64,000 bases of DNA from Mesostigma viride (taxonomy: Eukaryota; Streptophyta; Mesostigmatophyceae; Mesostigmatales; Mesostigmataceae): NCBI GenBank assembly GCA_009746045.1, contig RPFO01000004.1, positions 1-64,000 of the forward strand. The letters are read 5' to 3'. Below the pieces are notes generated by a model. That model was not told the DNA's origin and ran no database searches. It worked only from the letters and a program-made list of their open reading frames with translations. Numbering within the stretch: position 1 is the stretch's first letter; the number at the start of each line of letters is the position of its first letter. This document shows positions 29,060 through 40,245 of this stretch, piece by piece. The position numbers were made by a program, and so were the translations under genes.

Positions 29060-30963
29060 GGGGAGGGTCCCATGGAAATGTATCAAAACTGAAGCCCCCT
29101 AATAACTACCTAATAACTACAGAAATGCAACTGACAACCACTGAATGATGTTTGGGGACCATAAACATGATGTTTGGGCATGCATACCACCACTTGATGG
29201 GGGTACTACCCCCAGCCATACACCGGCTATGAGCTAAAAATAGAAAAAAACGCTGTCCGGGGCACATCTTGCCCAGAACAGTGGGAGAACCGGTTGCATG
29301 AAAAGAGTGATACCCATATAAAAATGTTATGGGACATGGTTTCTACCTAATTGGATCAACAAAATCAGCACATCCCTTTGAGTTATTAATTTTTGGGCCA
29401 AAAATACGCTTTTTTAGGCGGGGCGTCCCCATACACACTCATAACACATCAATTAGGCCTAAAAAGTAATAGTCAAATTTTGTCATGACCATAGAAGGCA
29501 CTGTCAAAGTTTGGTGGCATTCTGAGCTCAGCTGTAGCAGTTATTAATTTTGGCAGTTGGCCACCTGTGCAGACGCTAAGGAAGGCATTAGTGAGTATTA
29601 AGGCACACTAACACTTCCTATGCCATCCAAAAGGCTCCTGACCATGCCCAATTCGACCACAATGTACAAGGAGGTGGCTGGGCACGTCATGTGCCCTTGC
29701 CTTACCTCGACACGGGCAACCTGTTGCGTGTGTGCACAACAATGAGGCAGGTAGCTCTACATGCCTAGCCGACACTTCTAAAGCATATTCCAGGTTTATG
29801 GTGTGGGCATCATCCCAAAACCAAGCTCAAACACACCCTAGAAAGCCATATCCACCAGTTGCCCAACAAGGGTAACAACAGACAGTCCACAGAGAAAGCA
29901 GAATTATCATACATGCTGATTGCCAAGGCTTCTCACCATGGTTACCTTGCCTTGCTAGCATATGAATTAGGGCTCTCCCATTTTAGTGGGAGAAAGGCCA
30001 ACAAGACAACGATAATCCCTACCTACGTGCAGTTCCACCCATGCAGTATGCCCCTCAGAAAAACCACTGCCACCTTTCTTTCCAGCGCAATTGTTTGCCA
30101 AGAAACAAACTCAAGCTTGTGAGCCTCTAACCACAATGAAGACTCTGCTAAGAAAGGCCGCGTCAATATTCACACAAAACTGAGTGCTGTTAGCAATCTC
30201 CTTCCAAGAAACCACTCAGCAAATCCCTGACAACTTGACGATATGCCACGGTCACGCTTTGACACATCCCAGCCATGCAACGTACATAAAAACCACTGAA
30301 AGGTGCCAGGAACCTGACGATGCGCAGCACGGAATGGCATTATACCTGGCGCTAACTGCACAGAAAGAAGCCGAAAACTTGCGTTGATAACCCATAAAGG
30401 AAGCGAAACATTCATAGGGTCACGTTGATCACACGATCGTACCATTACCGGAATTGTCCTTCGCCCAGCGGGGCAAGAAAGAACAACCTTCCATGGAATA
30501 ATAAGACGCGCATCCTGCGAGCCTGGAGAGTGTCTTACCGATCATGACGGAAATCTTGCCGAAACCCAGCAAATTTTTTAAAGCTTTACCAATAACAATT
30601 TAAACGCATCCTTGACGCTAGGTAAAGCCCATAAAACCTGACAATCACCGCCGCCAGCGTGCATTCTAATTTATTCCTCTCGACGAAAAGATCAGATTGG
30701 ACCCCCGTGGCGATGGTCATCTATAAAATCATCGACACTGCAAAAAACGCGAACTCCGCTACGAAGTAGTATCATTTACTCATCGTCTTTAAGATTCGCT
30801 CAGTTTCTCTGCATTCCGCGAGCTATCTTTTTCTACTCTGCCTGAAAGCACATCGCCATGGCCAGCTCCGGTAGGGGTGCGCGCACCGTGCACCACTTTT
30901 CACGGTACGGACGGGTACCGCGAATTTTTCGGCGCCAAAAATATTCGCGCCGGGACTGTCCCC
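29060..30963. mobile_element. P1: non-autonomous TTAA-target DNA transposon (1.9 kb)
   Basis: It is flanked by TTAA (29056-29059 and 30964-30967). The ends are near-inverted: GGGGAGGGTCCC on the left against GGGGACAGTCCC read from the right (10 of 12). Removal restores E's protease frame. TTAA targeting with exact restoration is typical of the piggyBac superfamily, although ends starting GGGG are not the commonest. No transposase is seen; internal open frames (29859-30122 and others) are short and uncharacteristic. Confidence 0.8.
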
Positions 30964-30983
30964 TTAACTCCAGTCCCACATGA
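30719..30983 (+). promoter_or_regulatory. Possible promoter and start of a truncated gene at the right end of P1
   Basis: A TATAAAA-like box (TATAAAA at about 30722) is followed by a pyrimidine-rich stretch and an ATG at 30858 in a good context (gccATGGCC). That frame gives about 42 codons, basic at the end (RIFRRQKYSRRDC), and runs through the transposon end into E. It could be the remnant 5' end of the lost transposase gene or a captured promoter. Confidence 0.35.
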
Positions 30984-31454
30984 TGTTCCTGTTGCCATCC
31001 ACTATGCGGATGGGCGAACGAGTGTCTCAACAGGAACTGTGAAGCTGCGACCTGTTGTGAACGGGACCCCAATTGATGTCCTTGCCACTGTCGGCCCGAT
31101 TACAGCAGCCGATATATTGCTAGGATTAGACTGGCTGCAAGACAACAAGGTACAGATTAACCATGACACCGTGATTGTCTGGTTCCCCGACGGCACCCAC
31201 TGGCTCCCCGACAGGTACTATGATGTTACCCAAGCCACTGTGGTGGACGTTACGCAAGCTGTTGATCCTTGTCATATTCGCTCCCTGGACGAGCTCCCTG
31301 GACGAAGTCCTCATGACCCGTGAGGAACTTCCTGAGCTGGTCAAACAGGAAGGAGAGCTTCAGTGTTTTGTATTGCAGCTTATGGCTGACCCGGCATGCA
31401 TCGATCCCCTCGTCGCTGCTCTGAACGAGATGGGCATAGGATTCACAACAGAGG
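30968..31454 (+). pseudogene. pol: Element E protease end and pre-RT segment
   Basis: It holds VAIHYADGRTSVSTG and AADILLGLDWLQDN (the second retropepsin motif), then VWFPDGTHWLPD and a linker ending ALNEMGIGFTTEE, all parallel to element C's pol. The frame is cut at 31454 by F. One AGAGG copy removed, it continues at 46102 as EQARFDKIIDSSKTFEE. A small frame change lies near 31280-31320. Confidence 0.82.
31450..31454. repeat. Target-site duplication of element F, left copy (AGAGG)
   Basis: AGAGG is repeated at 46097-46101, directly after F's right LTR. Confidence 0.93.
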
Positions 31455-32096
31455 AGTTAGAAAGAGCTCCCAACGTATGTGAGCTCTTGGTCTTTCACAG
31501 CACGGCTTAGCCAATGTTGCAAGGCAGCAACCTTAAATCTATGCACCAGGCCACGACCGCAGTGGGCACTTCCACGACCAAGGTGGCACCCACGGCTCGT
31601 GCTTTCCGAGATAGCTGGTCATCCCCCATGACCAAGCTATATCCTTTGTGTTGTTCCTCGTTCCCATCGGCGTGACGAGGCACGTGCAGGCGTGCAAGCA
31701 AATCCACAACGTCCACTGGCATCAGTGCAGAGCCAGGACGAACTGGATTTGCCTAGACTCTGCAACCTAGGAAGTACAGGACCTGTCACAAGCCTGCAAG
31801 GCCTAGTATCCTTGCAGCCCTGTGCCAGCTCCAGTACCCACCAGTCACAGGCTGCTGCTCCTCCTGGTCTACGTGGACCACAGTCACGTGATAGACAGGC
31901 TAAGCCTGTGCAGGCACGGCCTGCCACGTGTCCTGTCCACTACCAGAGGACTGCACCCTAGTCGGCCACGGATGGCTAGGACTTCGGGACTTCATATCTT
32001 TCTCGTCCCTTGTCTGTTTCAGGCGGTCAGCACGGCGTTGGAAAGGTCTTTCCAAACTGCATCCACTTAGCATATTGGTTGCCCAAAATGCTAACT
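31455..32096 (-). repeat. Element F 3' LTR (642 bp)
   Basis: It reads AGTTAGAAAG to ATGCTAACT on the plus strand and pairs with 39283-39881 plus 46046-46096. Open frames in it (such as 31507-31722) recur in the other LTR and are not genes. Confidence 0.93.
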
Positions 32097-32114
32097 CCAA
32101 CCCTTTCTTCTTTT
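32097..32114 (-). other. Element F polypurine tract
   Basis: The minus strand reads AAAAGAAGAAAGGGTTGG next to the 3' LTR, close in sequence to element D's tract. Confidence 0.8.
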
Positions 32115-32407
32115 GGAGCTGGACCAGCTTGAAACAAGCCTAACCTTGCTTGTGCCCACTCAGCCACAGACCGCTTGGTCCCTTGGGGTTGATCAGACCT
32201 GATAGGGCCCAGGGTCCTGCCTCCTTTTGGGTAACAACATATACGCCCTTGGACCAGGCTAGGTGTACTGGCCAGTGAATCAGAGGTCACCCCAGGTTAT
32301 CCCCTGACCCCTTGGTCAGCTCCCAACCTTTCCTTGGGAACTTGGTGTTAGATTAAAGTCAAGGCACATTACCTAGTCCAATGGCTGGGATTAAAGGATG
32401 CCAAGAA

Positions 32408-32418
32408 CGTATTATTGT
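32408..32418 (-). other. Element F anti-PBS
   Basis: The plus strand CGTATTATTGT matches, with one difference, the first 11 bases of F's internal region (minus strand CCTATTATTGT from 39282). The transcript therefore holds complementary segments at both ends, nine of them in an unbroken run. Confidence 0.6.
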
Positions 32419-32446
32419 GAGTTCCTGATCTTTCACAGTTATCACA

Positions 32447-32469
32447 GGCGCCCGTTCTTATGGCGCCCG
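32447..32469 (-). repeat. Doubled CGGGCGCC motif in the 3' region of element F
   Basis: Two copies on the minus strand (32469-32462 and 32454-32447), about 30 bases before the anti-PBS, as in D and I. Confidence 0.7.
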
Positions 32470-32599
32470 CCTTGGCCAGCCTTTCCCTTTTATGCTCAAA
32501 GAGACTCAGGTAGCACCTACAAATACTGCCTTATTGGGGAGCCCATGTCTTCACTGGGTGTTAAGCCCAGGAATCACTCATGCCAGGCTGTGGCTCTGC

Positions 32600-32616
32600 T
32601 GGGGAATTGAACCCCA
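32600..32616 (-). other. tRNA T-arm-like hairpin in element F's 3' region
   Basis: The minus strand reads TGGGGTTCAATTCCCCA: a perfect 5-bp stem with a 7-base TTCAATT loop. A CCAGG...CCTGG hairpin lies just before it. The rest of 32617-33102 is non-coding. Confidence 0.65.
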
Positions 32617-33102
32617 CCCCAACCTCCAGGTTTATAGGTGACCTGGAACTTTACACAAGAGAAACATTACATGAGAACAACATGAGAATGACATGACATG
32701 ATTATGTTTTATTCAAGCATTATATAACCCAGAATGTGGCTCCCTGGCAACCATGTTCCACATGGTCACACAACCAGGTTCTTTATTAGCAACAGGTTGG
32801 AAACAAGCACTAGAAAACATATATACAGCAACCTGTAAGAACCAGCATTCGGGTTGCCCTTGCATGGCCTAACTGTTTGAGGCCAAAGGCGTCGACTTAA
32901 GTCCTGGCGACTCTTCTGAACCCCATGGGGAGGGCCAGGCATGATTCTCAGCTGGTAGGAGTGACATTCCACACCAACTCCTGTCCAGGAGGGTGTACCT
33001 AACCCTGAAGGACCGGCTGTCAACCAGTAAGCACCAGTCACCACTTGGTACTTTGGTCAAGCAGCCCACTGGGGACACCCAAGCTGAAGCAAGGCCTGGT
33101 CT

Positions 33103-33612
33103 CTATGGCCGCCCGTGTAAGGGGTCCATGAGCCCACGGAGCAGGGGGTACTGCCTCTCCGCCTTCTCCTCCAGCTTGGTGAGGGCATCTGCAGGGTTGT
33201 CCACACCAGGCACATGTTCAATGTGAGCTAGGTAGGACATCTCCTTGAGCAACAAGTAGTCAAGGTCCCTGCTCCTGGCCAGCTGCCTGTGCACAAATTG
33301 CACCATGCCCATGCTATCAGTCCTCACCAGTGTGTGCAGCTGCAACCTACAGGAAGCCACTTGACATAGCTGGTAGAAGAGCTCCCTCAAGTAAAGAGCA
33401 GTATGCAGCCCTTCACAGATTGCCCTGCACTCAGCAATATCACTGCTGGGTGTAACCCTGTTCTGCAACCGACTGTACCAGGTAACAAGTGAGGTGTGAT
33501 CTTGCTCCAGGGTAACTAATGCTGCTGCCCTGCCCCTGACCTCTGTGACCTTCCTATTATCCATAGAACTGTCCACATAGAGAACCATGTCAAGGGGCTT
33601 GTACAAATCCAC
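33103..33612 (-). pseudogene. pol: Element F RNase H
   Basis: It contains YVDSSMDNRKVTEVRG, AECRAICEGLHTALY, RTDSMGMVQFV and DNPADALTKL, the four acidic positions of copia RNase H. It is out of frame with the RT before it (switch at about 33600-33640, next to a G5 run). Confidence 0.85.
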
Positions 33613-33629
33613 AGGACCCAGTATAGAGG

Positions 33630-36624
33630 GGGAGACATCATGACAGCCTGCACCACACTCTCAGCACCCACCTCAACCAGCTGGGAATCAGTAAGTCGAC
33701 TCAAAACCAGCAAGTCAGGGGCACATATACTTGCAAGCCATGCCAGCATGCCCCTGATGGTAGCACACCTAGCCTGCGTGATGGGCTCCTGCAATGCATC
33801 TACAATCTGCTGTGGGTAGTCCTTACCACCCTCCATCCTGATGAACCACGAGCCCTTGGCTTGGAACAACGTAGCCTGCATGCCACAGAAGACCATAGGC
33901 TCATTCTCCACCATGTGCTGTATCTTACCCAGCTCAAACCGCTTCTGGATCTTAGCCAAGACAGCCTCAACCCAGTCTGGTGGACCTATGAGATGCAGGT
34001 CATCACCATGCAGTGAGGCAAAGACAGGAAGGCCATTGTGGGACCCTTGGAACAAACAGGGATCCACTGGAGACACAGAAAACCCACAAGTATTCTTCAA
34101 GAATTTCTCTAGGCTCTTTCTCCAGATAATGGGACTGGACCTGAGACCTTCCAACCCTTTCAGAATTCTCAGGTACCTGGCCTTTATCTCTGCTCTCCAT
34201 ACAGCAGGTACAGTCACAAAGAAAGGAGGGATATCTCTCCAAGTCTGCCTAGCCTGATCTTGGTCACCCTTGAGAAAAGCCCTCTTGAAATCAATCAGCA
34301 CAGAGCTATAGGGCACACCCTTAACCAGAAAAGACAGAAATATACACAGCAGAATCCTCCACGTGTCATGCAGCATCCCTGGAGTATAGAGCTCCTCATC
34401 TAACAACTGGCCAGTGCCATGATACTCGGTTACAACTGGTCTGACATGTGGCACCTGGACACCATCTACCTCCTTGAGCTTGAGGACAAACATCAATCTG
34501 AGCAGCTGGTGAACTTCTGGCAGCTCATCCACAGGTTCTGCACAGTTGGAAACTATCCACTCATGCCCAGAAGCAACAAAGCCAAGAGTCCATGCCTTAG
34601 CCATCTTGGGGCTTTGCATCATCTCGACTAGCTGGCGCCAGGGAATAGGACTGTGAGCAGCTATCTGGTACCTGTTTACCCCTAACTGCCGTGGATCAAA
34701 GGTGGTTGGGATTATCAACAGGTCCTCAGCTATGGGCTCCTGACCTTGAGGACCCTCAGCTGGCTGACTCCTAACAGCCTTCACCGCCACTGCAAGACCC
34801 TGGGAATAGTGATATCTTTCAAGGGGGAGGCTGCCCCTGCCTTCTAGTGCCAACTCATCAGAGGTCAAAGTAACCCCTGGCATGCACAAGAAGTTCTGAC
34901 CCAGAATGGCAGGCCCCTGATAGCCCTCTACCACACAGAACGTGGTGGGCACCCCTAAGATAGGCACACTCACTTCCCCAAGGATCTTCATGGACACCTT
35001 TCCTGAGAAATCAGACACAGCAAGGCAACTGGGATGGGACATCTGTAAGCCTACAGCATCCTCTTCCCTGATGACAGACACCTGTGAGTTGGTATCTACC
35101 TCCATTGTAGCTGCCCAGCACGACCCCCACCCCGTGAGCTTGGATACCTTGGGATCATGTTTGCTGCGCATGAGTGCTCGGATGACGTCCGCCATGAGAG
35201 GCCCCCGGGCCTTAGGTGGCTGCCCCGTCCCCTCTGGCCTTGTGACAGTTGCTTCAGCAGCCTCCTCCTGCTCGTCATCTTCCAGCAGGGACAGACCATC
35301 ATCCACCACCAGAGGATTGTTAGCTGCTGCTGCCTGGCTCTGGCCTGGCTCCTCAACCCAGCTGGGAGGGCCTGGCCCGTCTGCAGGCCAGATTGCATGT
35401 GGCCTTCTTTCCTTGACATGAGCCCAGGACAACCTGTACACGTGCCTTGGATCCTTTTCCAAAGCCACCAGGCAAGATCTGTTAGCTTCTTCCACACGAG
35501 TGACAACCCCATCCTGCCACTTCCCCCGCTTGCCTGGAATAGATGGTTCCTTCCACATCCTGACCTTCAGCCCCACCTGAGGCCTCAGCACATTCCAGTT
35601 CTTGTCCTTACGTCTCAGCTGGGCAAATAACCTATCTGCCTTCCTAAGACTGGCCTGCACCACGTTCTCAGGCAACAAGCTATACTGCAGGGCCAGGGGA
35701 GAGACAGCCACACCATCAAAGTAATAGTTAACCCTGTGGTTCAGCTGCTCTTCTATCCCCTTACACCAGGCTGCCCTCTCTAAGGCAGATGCCACAAGTG
35801 GCACTGACTCTGCTGCTAGCACCACTGTCTTCACTTCACGTATGGATCTCTCTACAGCCCCTTGCTGCCCATGACTCTCCCTGGGGACTACTACCAGCTT
35901 ACAAGGCAGCTGGTCCTGATGCTTGAGCAAACAGTCAAACTGCAAGTCTGCCTGCACACTCTTGCACACCCCAAAGCCTGGGATCAGGGCCTTCATACCC
36001 AACAACAAGTGGTGCTCCTGCATACCAGGCAGAACGTCTATCAGCCTGTATCTGCTGAACCTGTCCACCCCCCAATATATACAAGCCCCTGATATGCTGG
36101 ATATCCATCTGGATGTCGCCACGCTCCCTAGCAGGCTCCCTAGCATGGGACTGAGGTGGGTGAACAGCATTCTCCTGGCAACCACAGTTCTCAGCAGCAG
36201 CCTGGCAAGCCTCCCACAAAGGCTCCCTACCTAGCTTCCAAGCAAACATTGCTGCCTGCCCAGAATGCCCAAACATGTGATGCAACCTATGGCCAGCCTC
36301 AGCATAGCTCAGCACTCTGTCAGTACTGACCTGGCGAGACGTCTGAACCGTGTGTGGGGACACATGATCCACTCCTGAGGTTCCAGGGCTTCCCTGCAGG
36401 CCGTCCTGACGCCCCAAGTCAGGCCCTGCACCCTGGACCGCTCCAGGCCCTTCCAGCAAGGTCCCTTGGCCCTCCAGGCCAGCACCTGCTGGAGACCCAC
36501 CACCTGCATGAGGCATAGGGAATTCAGCTGCAGCATTGTTATTGCAATCCAGTGGAAGAACAACATCTTTACACCCTTGGTGCTGCACAAGGGGCACACC
36601 CCCGTCCTTATGTACATCCAGCAC
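33630..36624 (-). pseudogene. pol: Element F Pol: integrase, retropepsin-like domain, HGDD reverse transcriptase
   Basis: It lies in two frames that meet at a G6 run (plus-strand C6 at 36068-36073). The first frame has the integrase zinc finger (HHMFGH, then CGC) and DIQHIRGLYIL. The second continues GVDRFSRYRL, D (QADLQFDCL) and E (GAVERSIREVK), then GKRGKWQDGVVT. Next is the retropepsin-like domain (EVDTNSQVSV at about 35095, AILGQNFL) and copia RT (IDFKRAFLKGD, GLRSSPIIW, LHGDDLHLI at about 34000). The order is IN-PR-RT-RH, as in D and I. Confidence 0.9.
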
Positions 36625-36646
36625 ACCTTCCCCAAGGGGTGATTGA

Positions 36647-38020
36647 CTATTTACAGGGGATGATGTAGCTAGTCACTGCTGCCCAGACTGGCCCCTGCCC
36701 CAGCAGGCTTGGCCTTCCTGTCAGGACACTCACGACGCCAGTGACCTTCCTTGCCACACACAAAGCATGCTCCACCCTTCTTCCCAGACCCAGCCCCACC
36801 CTTGCCAGGCTTCCCCTGGCCTCCCTGAGGCTGCCCACCCTGCTTGCCCTGGTTGCCTTGAGCTTGGCCCTTGCCTTGCCCTTGGCCACCCTTACCCTGC
36901 TGACCACCAGCTTGCTGGCCCCAACCCCTCCTTGGGAACCTGCACCCTTGCCACCCTGAGCCCCCTGCCTCTGGCGCCTGAAGCGCTTACGCTTGTTGGG
37001 CCTTGCCCCATCACGGGCTGGGTACCCGGGGACATCACCTTGGCCCTGCACAGCGGAGGTGGCATTGCTGCCATGGGACTGGATAGCCTTGCAGGCAGGA
37101 TCTGGCTTCCTTATGCTGAGGATTACAAGCTCCAGAGCACGCAAGGAGCCATCAGTCTGGTTAAGAAACATGCGGGCACCGTTCCTCCCATCCACACTCA
37201 AACCCATACGGTCCAGGAAATAGTCTGCCAAGGCCCTATCTGTGACCAGGAAGCCATACTTGGCCCCCTTGTCCCTGATACGGTTGAGCCTAGCCCATTC
37301 CTCTGCCACAGGGCCCACTATCTCAAAGGTGTCATACTGATGCTTATAGTAGTTGGTGAGGTTGAGAACCTTGTCAGAGAACTCCTCCCTCAACCCATCC
37401 AGGAACTGTGCCCAGGTTAGCTTATCCTTGACAGCAGTCCTAGCCTTCTCCCTGACACGCTCTGACGAGTCCCTGTTGCACGTGGACGAGTGAAACACTT
37501 GCACTAGGTTGACAGTGGGGTCCACGGAGAACACAACAAGCTCCATGTCCTCTAGCCACTTGTCCAAAGCTTCCTGTGCTAGTGGTGGGTTAAGAGGCTT
37601 TTGTCCATTCATAACAGTGACAGCACTCATGTGAGGTCTCGACCCTGGCAGCGCCTTCACTGGCTCCACCACAGCGGGTGTCACAACAACAGCACCACTT
37701 GGTCCAGCAGGCACAGGGGAGAGCACATCCACATGAGGCCTCTTACCATTGCCGTCAGCGGAGGGGTCCCTCTTACGCTTCTCCACGGCAGGTTGCCCAT
37801 TCGCCACCGTTATTGCATCAGATGCCCAGCGCCCGCGCCTTGCGCGCCTCCTCCACCGAGTCTTCGTGTCGCCTCTTGCTCCCTGGTCGCTTTCCCCCAT
37901 CGCCGTCGCTGGCTGGGATCGCCTCTCCCACCAGCGCTCCTTGCCCTTCCCAGGCTCCTGGCTCTCTCCAGCCGGTGCCTCCTCGCCCTTGTCGCCGTCG
38001 CCCGGTTTGCCACGAGGCAT
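36647..38020 (-). pseudogene. gag: Element F Gag (frameshifted before the zinc knuckle)
   Basis: The start is the ATG at 38020-38018 (MPRGKPGDGDKG), just after TATATA. The capsid-like region (ALDKWLEDMELVVFSVDP, WAQFLDGLREEFSDKVLNL, ADYFLDRMGLSVDGRNG) is very close to element I. The original frame loses meaning near 36940. A CCHC knuckle (CFVCGKEGHWRREC) is found in another frame at about 36720-36765. The frame upstream of the ATG is open and encodes the end of ORF0. Confidence 0.85.
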
Positions 38021-39256
38021 TATATACAAGTGGGGACACAACAATAAAGGCGAAGGAAAAGGAAGAACTGACTCAAGCACTGGTGTCGCTGGGGATGCCG
38101 TGGGCACCGTCCCAGCTACTGACTCAGCACCTGCTTGGTTCGCTGCCTCCAGCTCTCGCTCTTGAGCAGTGGCTGCGATGGGCGTCTCTGGCCGCTCCTC
38201 GTCGCTGCCAGCGGCGTCCTCCCCGTCGGCGTAGGGTCCTAGCACTCTGCTAACGGGTCGCCCGTCTGCAGATTTCTCCACTGGGATCCGGGGCTCGCTC
38301 CCACTCGAGCGATCCCACTCAAGTTTCACCCACCGCGTTCCACCACCCCGCTTGTCGTTGCAGGCCCCACGACCACCGTAGTCGTGTTCGGGCTCTTGCG
38401 GGACGTGCAGCTCAGCACGACGTCGTGCAGCGTACCCTTCTACGGTACCGTCGCCTTGTCTATCTGCTGAGATGAACGTTCGATGATCCCCTCTGGCTGA
38501 TCAACGAATTGGTAATGGAAGTCTTCTGGCGTTACCTCCCGACCCGTGATGACCTCGACCACTGGATCGTGTGCTTCTGGTTCCGCCGCCCGCGGTGTGT
38601 CGAGTGTTGACCAAATCCCAAATGGTCGTGTGGTTATCACCCACCGGTCTGCGTTGCCTCGTGACTCCTGCAAAAGAATGTTCACGAGGTGTTCGCACGT
38701 TTGGGAAACCACCTCTGCCGTCGACCAGCCAGGGTTGTCGACCTCGCGCGCCTGCGCTTGCCTGATCACGTCCGGGACTTCAACTCCCGCGCCCAGCACA
38801 GAAGTTGCCACCTGATGGTTGAACAGTCGCTCTGCTCCCAGTCCAATGGCCACTATCTGGCCCAGTGCCTCCCGCGCCAAATCCAGCTGCGACACGGTCA
38901 CGTGCCCGCCCTGGTGAGCCACCTCCAGACCGTAAATCGTCGAGGACAGCTCGTCCCTAGCGACACAAACTTTTCGACGGCCTCTCGCGACAATTCGCCG
39001 GGAGCTGTCGAAGCCTCAATCTGCATCACAATGGGGTCGCTCGCTGCCGGCCCTGCTGCAGTTCCACAAACTGCCACCCAACCTTTCTTCGCCAACCCCT
39101 TGCCAGGTACGCCGCCTGGACGAAGGTCGATGCGGTGCTCGGATGAGCGTAGGGATGAAAAGGTCGTGTTCGCTCCGGGGCTCCTACCCGAAGCTGCGGC
39201 TGCGAGCTTTGGCTTTGCGAAGGCTCAATGGCCCGCTCCGTCGGCACGTTGGACAT
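38021..39256 (-). pseudogene. ORF0 of element F, unknown 5' protein (broken)
   Basis: It starts MSNVPTERAIEPSQ at 39256, about 26 bases after the LTR. At least two frame changes follow. Conserved blocks shared with element I are PTFVQAAY/STFVQAAY, EGWVAV/KGWVAV, LDLAREALSQIVA, NHWVAT/NHQVAT, LLQESRGNADR and TPEDFHYQF. The acidic end region (DGEDAAGSDEERPE) is fused in frame to gag. No domain is recognised. Conservation between two diverged copies argues that it is a real gene. Confidence 0.65.
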
Positions 39257-39267
39257 GAAGATGGAAA

Positions 39268-39282
39268 GGAGACAATAATAGG
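39268..39282 (-). other. Start of element F internal region (non-TGG primer site)
   Basis: The minus strand reads CCTATTATTGTCTCC directly after the LTR end TTTCTAACT. There is no TGG. It pairs with 32418-32408 of the same transcript. Confidence 0.6.
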
Positions 39283-39881
39283 AGTTAGAAAGAGCTCCCA
39301 ACGTATGTGAGCTCTTGGTCTTTCACAGCACGGCTTAGCCAATGTTGCAAGGCAGCAACCTTAAATCTATGCACCAGGCCACGACCGCAGTGGGCACTTC
39401 CACGACCAAGGTGGCACCCACGGCTCGTGCTTTCCGAGATAGCTGGTCATCCCCCATGACCAAGCTATATCCTTTGTGTTGTTCCTCGTTCCCATCGGCG
39501 TGACGAGGCACGTGCAGGCGTGCAAGCAAATCCACAACGTCCACTGGCATCAGTGCAGAGCCAGGACGCACTGGATTTGCCTAGACTCTGCAACCTAGGA
39601 AGTACAGGACCTGTCACAGGCCTGCAAGGTCTAGTATCCTTGCAGCCCTGTGCCAGTTCCAGTACCCCACCAGTCACAGGCTGCTGCTCCTCCTGGACTA
39701 CGTGGACCACAGTCACGTGATAGACAGGCTAAGCCTGTGCAGGGACGTCCTGCCACGTGTCCTGTCCGCTGTACCAGAGGACTGCACCCTAGTCGGCCAC
39801 GGATGGCTAGGACTTCGGGACTTCATATCTTTCTTGTCCCTTGTCTGTTTCAGGCGGTCAGCACGGCGTTGGAAAGGTCTT
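39283..39881 (-). repeat. Element F 5' LTR, main part
   Basis: It is homologous to 31455-32058. It is interrupted by G at 39882, and the remaining 51 bases are at 46046-46096. Confidence 0.92.
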
Positions 39882-40226
39882 AGTTGAGTAACTCTAGAGC
39901 CCTAGGATCTGGCTCTAAGTTCCCCATGTCCGTCCGCACGCCTTCCGCTAGCGTCCGCTAAGCCGCCGGCTATAATCCGGCGGTCCGATGCGGTCGACCG
40001 GTCTAAGGGCGGCGCCTAGGGCCGGCGCCACCTAGGCCCCAGTCCGGGGCCTTATCCGGGTCGGTACGGACAGCTAGTTTGTCCCACGGTTACGGCTAAC
40101 CGGATAGGGTTTGCTGGCTAAGACATAAACCAGTGGTGGGCCAGCTCCGACAGCAGTTCTCTGTGTTCACCTTATCCCAAGCTCAACGTGACCGACCGCC
40201 ATAGCTGAGCCGGTCGGGCTTTAACT
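39882..40226 (+). repeat. Element G 5' LTR (345 bp)
   Basis: It runs AGTTGAGTAACTC to GGGCTTTAACT and is GC-rich with several inverted GGCGCC/GGCCC blocks near 40000-40060. Its partner is 45696-46040. Confidence 0.95.
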
Positions 40227-40245
40227 TGTATTCATAAAAATCCCG
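40227..40245 (+). other. Whole 5' leader of element G, candidate primer site
   Basis: TGTATTCATAAAAATCCCG fills the entire 19 bases between LTR and ATG. Sixteen of 19 positions are complementary to 45337-45355, twelve of them unbroken from base 1. It has no TGG start. Confidence 0.7.
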
